Of a DNA stretch of 13,528 nucleotides, positions 1-5,708 are shown one piece after another. Source of the stretch: Chloroflexota bacterium. GTDB taxonomy: Bacteria; Chloroflexota; UBA11872. Location: NCBI GenBank assembly GCA_026707185.1, contig JAPOXI010000033.1, positions 1-13,528 on the forward strand, in the 5' to 3' direction. Made by a program: the position numbers and the translations under genes. Positions within the stretch are counted from its first letter, which is position 1, and every line of letters starts with the position of its first letter. A model generated the notes under the pieces. It was given only the letters and a program-made list of their open reading frames with translations, had not been told where the DNA came from and did not search any database.

Positions 1-158
1 TGCTCTGCGTCACCCACGAGATGGGCTTCGCCCGCGAGGTCGCCGACCGCATGGCCTTCTTCGACGAGGGCGCGCTCGTCGAGCTCGGCCCGCCCGACCA
101 GATTTTCAACAACCCCCAGGAAGACCGAACCAAGATGTTCCTGGACCAGATCCTCTAG
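1..158 (+). CDS. Polar amino-acid ABC transporter ATP-binding protein, C-terminal end (partial)
   Basis: Frame starting at base 3 gives the last 52 codons, ending in TAG at 156-158; the 5' part lies outside the window. The visible part begins with the H-loop region (VTHEMGFAREVADR), where the His contacts the ATP gamma-phosphate. It continues with the family-typical stretch FFDEG-LVE-G-P-QIF and the ending RTKMFLDQIL. This pattern is characteristic of the GlnQ/HisP/GltL group, which powers uptake of polar amino acids through an inner-membrane permease pair and a binding protein. The Walker A, Q-loop, signature and Walker B motifs are not in the window. The substrate cannot be told from this fragment. 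It converges with the HIT gene, 37 bases away. Confidence 0.9.
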   Translation, partial: LCVTHEMGFAREVADRMAFFDEGALVELGPPDQIFNNPQEDRTKMFLDQIL

Positions 159-195
159 CCGGCCACGCGGCCTTCAGCGTCGGTTGACTCAGCGC

Positions 196-672
196 CTAGG
201 TTGACCCGGGCGTCTGGACGACCGCCTCCAGGCTCCGACGCAAGCGGACCGCGTAGCGCGCACGCTCGGCATCATCGGCCAACTCGAGCCTGTATGCCGG
301 GTACGGACTGTCGTTGTGCCTCGGTACCACGTGGGTGTGCAGGTGCCACACGTCCTGCCCGCCGGCCGGCTCATTGTTCTGGCGGACGGCAACCCCGTCG
401 CACGGATAGCCACGCCGCATGGCCGTGGCCACGAGCCGCACCACTCGCGCGATCCGGCCGGCCACGTCGTCGGGCAGCGCGTAGATGTTCTCGCAATGCA
501 TCGTCGGGATTACCAGCGCCCGCCCCGGCCCGCCCGGATCCCAGTGCTTCGCAATCTGTACAAACACGCGCTCGCCGCGCCAGGCGGTGAACTCCGGCTC
601 GGCGCCGCCCGCAATCGCGCAGAACGGGCACGCGTAGCCGGGCGGTTCATGCGATACGGCCGGCACAGTCAT
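196..672 (-). CDS. HIT-family (histidine triad) nucleotide-binding hydrolase/transferase
   Basis: A 158-aa cytoplasmic protein. The diagnostic histidine triad is HLHTHVV, with H110, H112 and H114; H112 is expected to be the nucleophile that forms the nucleotidyl intermediate. Upstream are a Cys pair (CPFC, C15/C18), which in many HIT proteins helps bind zinc, and the typical IPTMHCENIYALPDD segment (H59), so the fold is complete and of normal length. HIT enzymes cleave or transfer nucleoside monophosphates from substrates such as AppppA, adenosine phosphoramidate or nucleotide sugars; which of these applies cannot be read here. The ATG at 670-672 is used; the Shine-Dalgarno match upstream is poor. 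A short same-strand frame ends four bases before this start (see 677-778). The gene converges with the ABC ATPase on its 3' side. Confidence 0.9.
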   Translation of the reverse strand: MTVPAVSHEPPGYACPFCAIAGGAEPEFTAWRGERVFVQIAKHWDPGGPGRALVIPTMHCENIYALPDDVAGRIARVVRLVATAMRRGYPCDGVAVRQNNEPAGGQDVWHLHTHVVPRHNDSPYPAYRLELADDAERARYAVRLRRSLEAVVQTPGST

Positions 673-676
673 CGGG

Positions 677-778
677 TCAGGTCTCGTTGAACGGGGCTGG
701 CTTCAGGGTACTGAGCGCGCGCTGAAACACGTCCTTGCACCACGCGTTGGCGCTCTGGATGTGCTGGCCAGCCGTCAA
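677..778 (-). pseudogene. Short coding-like fragment upstream of the HIT gene
   Basis: On the minus strand a TTG at 776-778 opens a 33-codon frame ending in TGA at 677-679, four bases before the HIT start. The peptide contains AGQHIQSANAWCKDVFQRAL and ends KPAPFNET. About 29 of 33 codons end in G or C, as in the true genes here. A stop lies just upstream (the TGA before CAA-TTG), and there is no convincing ribosome-binding site. It therefore looks like the 3' remnant of a longer gene, or a very small gene. I do not recognise a family. It lies next to the point where the divergent MFS frame also lacks a proper beginning, which is compatible with a deletion or rearrangement near base 780. It could also be chance. 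Confidence 0.3.
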
Positions 779-809
779 TTGTCATAGCATCTGGACTTTC
801 CGCGGCGAC

Positions 810-814
810 AGGAG
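810..814 (+). promoter_or_regulatory. AGGAG Shine-Dalgarno-like site upstream of the MFS frame, without a matching start codon
   Basis: AGGAG is the only good ribosome-binding match upstream of the MFS gene. Eight bases downstream, in the MFS frame, stands TCG (823-825), not ATG, GTG or TTG. The frame from here encodes a plausible N-terminus (PSNGVTRHSIWAARLVVF) running into membrane segment 1. Seen: the motif and its spacing. Inferred: that this is where translation once started or still starts. Confidence 0.35.
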
Positions 815-894
815 CGACTCCCTCGAACGGCGTAACGCGTCACTCAATCTGGGCCGCGCGGCTGGTCGTCTTCGCGGCGTTCTTCGATCTCTTC

Positions 895-1998
895 GTGCAG
901 TTTCCGACCATGGCGCCGCATGCCCGAAACCTTGGCGCCTCGGCGGCGCTCGTTGGCATCGTCGTGGCCGCCTACTCAATGACGAACCTCTTCGGCAACC
1001 TGGGCGCTGGGTTCGTCCTTGACCGGTGGGGCCGCCGTGGCCCGATCATCATCGGTCTGGCGATCACGGCGCTCGCGGTGCTCAGCTATGCGTTCGTGCG
1101 AACCCCGGAGCAACTCCTGGTTGCACGCGCCATCCACGGCATCGGGGCGGCCGCGCTCACGCCCGGCGCGTTCTCAATCATCGGCGACTGGGTGGCTTCC
1201 GATCAGCGCGGCCGGGCGATGGGCCTGGCCGGCGCCATGATTGCCATCCCCGCCATGATCGGCCCGCCAGTCGCGGGATTCCTCCGCGATGCCTGGGGCG
1301 CCGATTCGGTCTTCTTCCTCGACGCCGCGGTGCTTGCGATCACGTTGATTGCATTTGCGGCCGTTACGCGCGGGCTGCCGTACAAGGCTGCTCGCCGGGT
1401 TGCGCAGAGCGCGGCAGACGGGGCTGCGACGCCCATCGGGCGGCTCATGCTATCGGCGAATGCCACCCTCTTTGCTGTCACGATCGGCGTCGGTGTGCTT
1501 GTGGCGCACCTGCCGCTCGTTCTGGAAAGCCAGGGTGAGTCCGCGGCCCGCTCCGGCTTCAGCTTCGCCATCTTTGCGCTCGTAGCCATACTCGTCATGG
1601 CCAGTCCGGTTGGTGGCGCCAGCGACCGAATGGGTCGCTTTGTCCCGCTGCTCGGAGGCCTAGTCGGTGTGGCTGCGGGCCTGGCCGTGCTTGGCGTTGC
1701 CGAAGACTACGGCGTGATTGCGGCTGGGATGGCGGTGTTCGGCCTCGGGTACGGCCTGGTCTTCCCTGCGGCGACGGCATTGGTCACCGAATCCGCAGGC
1801 CCCGGGCGCCGTGGCATGGCGTTCGGCATCTTCTATGCCGTGTACTCCCTGGGCGTCGCCATCGGATCGGCCGGCAGCGGACGCCTGGCCGAGTTCTACG
1901 AGGAACCGATGGGCTTGCCCTTCTTCGTGGCCGCCGTCATCGTCCTCGTCGCCGTTCCGATCGTCGGAGTCTTCAGGCGCCAGCCGGTTGCCCGCTAG
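895..1998 (+). CDS. Major facilitator superfamily transporter (true start upstream, around 820)
   Basis: An inner-membrane secondary transporter of the MFS fold with about 12 hydrophobic segments. The loop 2-3 signature is present (GAGFVLDRWGRRGP, matching G-x3-D-R-x-G-R-R), and its half-repeat counterpart GGASDRMGR lies in the loop after segment 8. The first canonical start is the GTG at 895, but the same frame codes upstream: codons from about 841 read SIWAARLVVFAAFFDLF, a textbook membrane segment 1. No ATG, GTG or TTG exists in this frame between the stop at 712-714 and 895. A GTG-895 protein (367 aa) would lose segment 1. Options are a rare start codon, a mutated start near 823, or a sequence error. 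The substrate is unknown; most similar in style to sugar-phosphate or drug efflux members. It converges with ctaB. Confidence 0.85.
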   Translation: MQFPTMAPHARNLGASAALVGIVVAAYSMTNLFGNLGAGFVLDRWGRRGPIIIGLAITALAVLSYAFVRTPEQLLVARAIHGIGAAALTPGAFSIIGDWVASDQRGRAMGLAGAMIAIPAMIGPPVAGFLRDAWGADSVFFLDAAVLAITLIAFAAVTRGLPYKAARRVAQSAADGAATPIGRLMLSANATLFAVTIGVGVLVAHLPLVLESQGESAARSGFSFAIFALVAILVMASPVGGASDRMGRFVPLLGGLVGVAAGLAVLGVAEDYGVIAAGMAVFGLGYGLVFPAATALVTESAGPGRRGMAFGIFYAVYSLGVAIGSAGSGRLAEFYEEPMGLPFFVAAVIVLVAVPIVGVFRRQPVAR

Positions 1999-2020
1999 CC
2001 CGGCGGCACGACGACCGGCT
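1982..2020. terminator. Possible bidirectional terminator structure between the MFS gene and ctaB
   Basis: A 7-base inverted repeat, AGCCGGT (1982-1988) and ACCGGCT (2014-2020), spans the 28-base gap between the two convergent stop codons and the end of the MFS gene. The loop is long (25 bases) and no T-run follows on either strand. It is at best a weak or factor-dependent terminator. Confidence 0.2.
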
Positions 2021-2026
2021 CAACGC

Positions 2027-2899
2027 CTACGCATACCAGGGAAGCATCGGCTCGATGGCCAGGACCAGGAACGTCAGCGCCAGGTACAACAGCGAGAACT
2101 TGTAGGCCGCGAGCGTCTGCCTGGGGCTCGCGGCGCCGTGAAGCGGCCACGAGGCGCGCAGCCAGTACCCGGTCAGCAGCGTTCCCGCCAGCGCGAATGT
2201 AAGCCCCCCGTAGCCTGCCGCCAGCGGAAGCCAGGTCAAGGCCGCCAGCAACAGGATGTACAACTTGATCTGGATGACCGTGTCGCGCCGGCTGGCGATG
2301 GCCCCGAGCATTGGGACTCTCGCGGCGGCGTAGTCCTCTCGCAGAAGCAGCGAGAGCGTCCAGAAATGGGGCGGCGTCCAGAAGAACACGAAGGCGAACA
2401 TATACAGGCCCAGGGCATCCACGTCGCCCGACACGGCCGCTGCGCCGATCAGCGGCGGAAAGGCCCCGGCCGCACCGCCGATTACGATGTTGTTCCAGGA
2501 GCGTCGCTTCAATACCACGGTGTACACGAGCACATACGTCGCGGCCGCGGCCAGCGTAAGGAGCCCGGCCATGAGATTCGCAGCGACCGCCAGCGCCACG
2601 ACGGACGCCGTCACAAGGATCAGACCCACAGCGATCACAGCGAGCGCGTTGACTTGATGCGACGCCACCGCGCGACCGCGTGTGCGGCGCATCATCGCGT
2701 CGATGTCCGCTTCCAGTCCCTGGTTGACGAGATTGGATCCCGCGGCCGCCACCGCCACCGCCAGGATCACGGCGAGCATCGTCGCGGGATCCGGCTGACC
2801 GCCGGCGGCCTTCCACGTGCCGGCCGCCGCGATAAAAACGACCAGGAGGACGATTCGCGGCTTCGCCAGCGGGAACAGGTGTCGGACCAGCGCTTGCAT
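2027..2899 (-). CDS. ctaB: Protoheme IX farnesyltransferase (heme O synthase), UbiA superfamily
   Basis: An integral membrane prenyltransferase that attaches a farnesyl group to heme B to give heme O, the substrate of CtaA. With the ATG at 2897-2899 the protein has 290 aa, the usual size, with about nine membrane segments. The first aspartate-rich motif is NLVNQGLEADIDAMMRRTRG, which carries the N-x3-(D/E)-x3-D pattern of CyoE/CtaB that binds magnesium and the prenyl diphosphate. The second loop region (VFFWTPPHFWTLSLLLREDY) is also typical of the family. The start is chosen because it overlaps the ctaA stop by one base (TGATG), a classic translational-coupling arrangement. A further ATG at 2950 would add 17 residues lying wholly inside ctaA. 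It follows ctaA directly in one transcription unit. Confidence 0.95.
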   Translation of the reverse strand: MQALVRHLFPLAKPRIVLLVVFIAAAGTWKAAGGQPDPATMLAVILAVAVAAAGSNLVNQGLEADIDAMMRRTRGRAVASHQVNALAVIAVGLILVTASVVALAVAANLMAGLLTLAAAATYVLVYTVVLKRRSWNNIVIGGAAGAFPPLIGAAAVSGDVDALGLYMFAFVFFWTPPHFWTLSLLLREDYAAARVPMLGAIASRRDTVIQIKLYILLLAALTWLPLAAGYGGLTFALAGTLLTGYWLRASWPLHGAASPRQTLAAYKFSLLYLALTFLVLAIEPMLPWYA

Positions 2900-3780
2900 C
2901 AACCGCTTCGGTGTTTCAGCGCCAGGCTGAATTTGATGACCAGCACCCACAGCAGCAGGGCGGCCAGCGTCAGGTGCAGGACGCGAAGCTCTGGATACAA
3001 GCCGATGGACTTGGAGAGCACGCCCACGGCCCCCTGCGCCGTCACAAGGACGACAGCGCTAATGCTCAACAGAATCGCCGCGCGCGTTCCGCCGCGCGAC
3101 CAGACCTGCCAGGCCATGATGAAAATGTCGATCGCAAGCAGCGATGCGGCGATGCGGTGCAGCATGTGAAGCCCCAGGGCTTCGGCGCCCACGCTGCCGT
3201 CGCAAAACGGCAGGGTCGGGCAGCTCGCGCTCAGACTTCTTCCGACGATGGTGCCGCCAAGCAGGACCACGAGCGCCCCCGCCACCAGCAGCGCGCGCGT
3301 ACGCGTCACGCCCGGCAGCTCCACGCCGGGGACGTTCAAGGCCCGCAGGGCCCCCGCGGTCAACAGCGACAGCGTCAGCATGGAGAACGTCAGATGCGCC
3401 AGCCGGACCATGCCGTGCAGATGGGTCAGCACCGTGATTCCGCCCAAAACGGCCTGTATCAGGATGGCCGCCAGTGCGCCGACAATCAGCCTGGTCGCCT
3501 GGCGGTCGGCTGTCCGCCCGCGGATGGCGAACCATGACGCTGCCAGTGCGGCAAGCATCGTGACGCCCGCGAACACGCGATGCCCGAATTCGATCCCTGT
3601 GGCGCCCTCCAGATTGGGCACCACAACGCCTTCGCAGAGCGGCCAGTCGGGACAGCCCAGCCCGGACCCGGATACGCGAACCCACGACCCGTACCCGATA
3701 AGGCCAATCGTCAGGATTGACGCGGCGCCGGCCCACATTCCGGCGCGGCGCAACCAGATCTCGGGACTTGAGTTGTTCAC
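2899..3780 (-). CDS. ctaA: Heme A synthase
   Basis: A 293-aa, eight-segment inner-membrane monooxygenase that oxidises the C8 methyl group of heme O to a formyl group, giving heme A for aa3-type cytochrome oxidases. Conserved histidines lie at the expected places: H67 in EFGHR (with E64), H129 in the HLHGMVRLAH region, H205/H208 in LHMLHR and H269 in RVLHL. They are expected to ligate or bracket heme. External-loop cysteine pairs are present in both halves: C43/C49 (GCPDWPLC) and C187/C193 (CPTLPFC). The first pair is linked in the family to hydroxylation chemistry. Translation begins at GTG 3778-3780, 20 bases after the upstream hairpin protein; the ribosome-binding site is weak, so translation may depend on coupling. 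It overlaps ctaB by one base. Confidence 0.95.
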   Translation of the reverse strand: MNNSSPEIWLRRAGMWAGAASILTIGLIGYGSWVRVSGSGLGCPDWPLCEGVVVPNLEGATGIEFGHRVFAGVTMLAALAASWFAIRGRTADRQATRLIVGALAAILIQAVLGGITVLTHLHGMVRLAHLTFSMLTLSLLTAGALRALNVPGVELPGVTRTRALLVAGALVVLLGGTIVGRSLSASCPTLPFCDGSVGAEALGLHMLHRIAASLLAIDIFIMAWQVWSRGGTRAAILLSISAVVLVTAQGAVGVLSKSIGLYPELRVLHLTLAALLLWVLVIKFSLALKHRSG

Positions 3781-3800
3781 GGGAAACAGTCCGGCTTTGT

Positions 3801-4001
3801 CTACTGCGGCTGCAAGGAAAGCCAGACGAGCGCGACGAGCAGCAGCGCCGGCAGCAGCGTCCAGACGATCTCAGCCGGCCGTCGGCCGACGAGGCTGCGA
3901 GGTCCGATGGTCCGCACGCGCATCCGAAGTGCTGTGATGACAATGGCGGCTTCGAAGAGAGCCAGTAGGCCCGCGACGAGCCAAAAACTCAGGTTAGGCA
4001 C
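3801..4001 (-). CDS. Small membrane protein resembling the transmembrane hairpin of cytochrome c oxidase subunit II
   Basis: A 66-aa protein from GTG 3999-4001. Two hydrophobic segments (about residues 6-26 and 45-63) are joined by a basic loop (RMRVRTIGPRSLVGRRP). The second segment starts AEIVWTLLPALLLVALVWLSL, matching the strongly conserved start of the second membrane helix of oxidase subunit II (E-x-x-W-T-x-x-P-A). The protein stops six residues after the last tryptophan-leucine stretch, so the periplasmic CuA cupredoxin domain is absent. Downstream bases lead straight into ctaA and contain no CuA motif. It is first in the ctaA-ctaB unit. It could be a stand-alone hairpin subunit, an assembly helper or a relic of a truncated coxB. 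The start is not fixed by a good ribosome-binding site. Confidence 0.7.
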   Translation of the reverse strand: MPNLSFWLVAGLLALFEAAIVITALRMRVRTIGPRSLVGRRPAEIVWTLLPALLLVALVWLSLQPQ

Positions 4002-4063
4002 AACGTCTAGCGTAGCGAGCCGAACGTGGTTTCGCAGCCCAACGGCAGCCTGTCTGGCAATCT

Positions 4064-4076
4064 GGCGGTGACCGCC
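4064..4076. promoter_or_regulatory. Perfect dyad GGCGGT-G-ACCGCC in the divergent intergenic region
   Basis: A 13-base interrupted palindrome lies 21 bases before the sulfatase ATG, in the 95-base gap between the divergently transcribed oxidase-hairpin gene and the sulfatase. It could be an operator half-site pair or a tight DNA dyad in the leader. I see no convincing -35/-10 pair on either strand. It may also be chance in GC-rich DNA. Confidence 0.25.
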
Positions 4077-4085
4077 GGTGCGCCC

Positions 4086-4089
4086 GGAG
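4086..4089 (+). promoter_or_regulatory. Ribosome-binding site of the first sulfatase
   Basis: GGAG lies seven bases before the ATG at 4097-4099. It is one of the few good Shine-Dalgarno matches in this window and fixes that start. Confidence 0.6.
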
Positions 4090-4096
4090 CAGTGAC

Positions 4097-5572
4097 ATGG
4101 CGGCGCGTCGCCCCAACGTCCTGATCGTTCTGATGGACCAACTCCAGCGCGGCGCGCTGGGTTCCTATGGCTGCCGGGCCGCCCGCACGCCCGTCTTCGA
4201 CCGGCTGGCGGCAGATGGCCTCCGCCTGACCCGGGCGTACGTGCCGCTTCCGCAATGCGCCCCCGCCCGCGCGTCCATGTTTACCGGGCGCTATCCGCAC
4301 CAGCACCACGTCTATCGCGTGGGCGACTCGACGCAGTTTCCGGCCGCCTGGCAGGCCGAGGTTGGGCCGCTGGTGCATCGCACGCCACTCCCGGAATCCG
4401 TGCCCTCGCTGGGGCAGGCCTTCAAGGCCGCCGGCTACCGCATGGGCTACACCGGTCCCTGGCACATGGGCGACGACGAATCTCCGCACCACGGCTGGAC
4501 CGACTTCTGGCGCACCTACCGCTATTGGCAAGACGGCCGCGACTTCTACGTCCGGCACCTCGAACGCCACGGCCTGGCCGAGACCTTCCACCGCGAGCAT
4601 CGTCGCTTCAGCGCATCCGGCTCGCTGGCGACGGGCGTGTTCCCGTCGGGTGCGTCCATCATCCCGGTCGAGCATGCCCGCACGGCCTGGGCCGTCGATC
4701 AAGCCATTGAGTTCCTGGACTCGCGTGACGAGCGCCCCTGGGTCTTCTGCTGCTCGATCAAGGATCCGCATCCGCCCATCATCTCGCCCGGCGACTTTCC
4801 CGACCTGGTGTCGCCCGACGACGTCGACCTTCCCGTGTCGCTGGCCGACGACCTGTCCACCAAGCCGAGCACCCTGCGCGAGTCCGTCCAGCACCAATGG
4901 GTCCGCAACATGTCCGTCGCCGACTGGCGCCGACTGATCGCGCACTACCACGGGTTGGTGGCGCACGTGGACACCGAGGTCGGCCGCATGCTGGACCACC
5001 TGCAAGACGAGGGACTGGCCGATGACACGATCGTCGTCGTGCTGTCTGATCACGGCGAAAGCCTGGGCGCGCACCGGATGATCGAGAAGGGGCCCTCGAT
5101 GTACGAGGAGTCGCTGGGCATCCCCTTCATCGTCCGCTGGCCGGGGCGGATCGATGGCGGGAAGGTCAGCGACGCGCTCTTCAGCACCATCGACCTCACG
5201 TCCACCCTCGGTGATCTATGCAACGTCGTGGTGGACGCCGGCGAAGGCCGCAGCTTCGCCGACGCCTGGACATCGAATGCTCCGCCACCGCGCGACGCAA
5301 TCTTCGCCGAGTTCTACTCGCACTTCGAAGACCAGCACCAGTTCATCAAGACCGTCCGCACCGACCGCTGGAAGCTCAACCTCTTCCTGCTCGACGACTC
5401 TGAGCTATACGACCTGCATGCCGATCCACACGAAATGATCAACCTCATCGATGACCCGGCGCACGCCGCCACCCGAGCAGCCCTTGCCCAGCGCATCGTC
5501 GACTGGATCTACGAAACCGCCGACCCCCTGGCCCCCATCGTGAAACGCGCCGCCCAGGGGCTGGCCACCTGA
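4097..5572 (+). CDS. Sulfatase (alkaline phosphatase superfamily, formylglycine type) with altered GKWH motif
   Basis: A 491-aa hydrolase predicted to cleave sulfate esters; no signal peptide is visible, so it is probably cytoplasmic. The N-terminal metal-site segment is NVLIVLMDQLQ (D14). The activation motif is C-x-P-x-R (C54 in QCAPARASMFTGRYP); C54 should be converted to formylglycine. KDPHPP (K222, H225), SDHGE (D318/H319) and EKGPSMYEES (K331) follow in the order and spacing usual for the family. The D-Q pair and the DHGE motif recall choline-sulfatase/phosphonate-monoesterase-type members. The site that is normally G-K-W-H or G-K-x-H reads TGPWHMG, with P121 in place of Lys and H123 retained. 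Three base changes separate this codon from a Lys codon, so a single read error cannot explain it. Good GGAG ribosome site. Substrate unknown. Confidence 0.92.
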   Translation: MAARRPNVLIVLMDQLQRGALGSYGCRAARTPVFDRLAADGLRLTRAYVPLPQCAPARASMFTGRYPHQHHVYRVGDSTQFPAAWQAEVGPLVHRTPLPESVPSLGQAFKAAGYRMGYTGPWHMGDDESPHHGWTDFWRTYRYWQDGRDFYVRHLERHGLAETFHREHRRFSASGSLATGVFPSGASIIPVEHARTAWAVDQAIEFLDSRDERPWVFCCSIKDPHPPIISPGDFPDLVSPDDVDLPVSLADDLSTKPSTLRESVQHQWVRNMSVADWRRLIAHYHGLVAHVDTEVGRMLDHLQDEGLADDTIVVVLSDHGESLGAHRMIEKGPSMYEESLGIPFIVRWPGRIDGGKVSDALFSTIDLTSTLGDLCNVVVDAGEGRSFADAWTSNAPPPRDAIFAEFYSHFEDQHQFIKTVRTDRWKLNLFLLDDSELYDLHADPHEMINLIDDPAHAATRAALAQRIVDWIYETADPLAPIVKRAAQGLAT

Positions 5573-5708
5573 TCGGCCGCCCGTTACGTCCGGCGGGCGT
5601 GTGCAGCCAAAGAACTGCCGCTGCCCGGCGTACGTCGGAGCACAATGACCGGGCGCCAAGCATCCATACGGCAAGCTGAACCATTCTTCTGCTTTCGGCT
5701 TTGACCCA
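5573..5708. other. Short intergenic region with two weak inverted repeats
   Basis: CGCCCG (5578-5583) pairs with CGGGCG (5594-5599) just after the sulfatase stop. GCCCGG (5623-5628) pairs with CCGGGC (5649-5654). Neither is followed by a T-run. The first could be part of a factor-dependent terminator. No clear promoter is visible before the next gene. Confidence 0.2.

Noticed and set aside
2900..2950. Upstream ATG (2950) as the ctaB start
   Set aside because: It would add 17 residues (MGAGHQIQPGAETPKRL) encoded entirely within ctaA. The ATG at 2899 gives the normal protein length and the TGATG coupling overlap.
1718..3169. A 483-codon plus-strand open frame
   Set aside because: It runs out of frame over the MFS gene and antisense across all of ctaB and part of ctaA. 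Its composition is Arg/Gln/His-rich with no family features; it is a GC-rich shadow frame.
4007..5074. A 355-codon minus-strand open frame opposite the first sulfatase
   Set aside because: Antisense to clear sulfatase motifs, with repetitive Gly/Val/Arg/Ala composition and no recognisable domain; explained by codon bias on the other strand.
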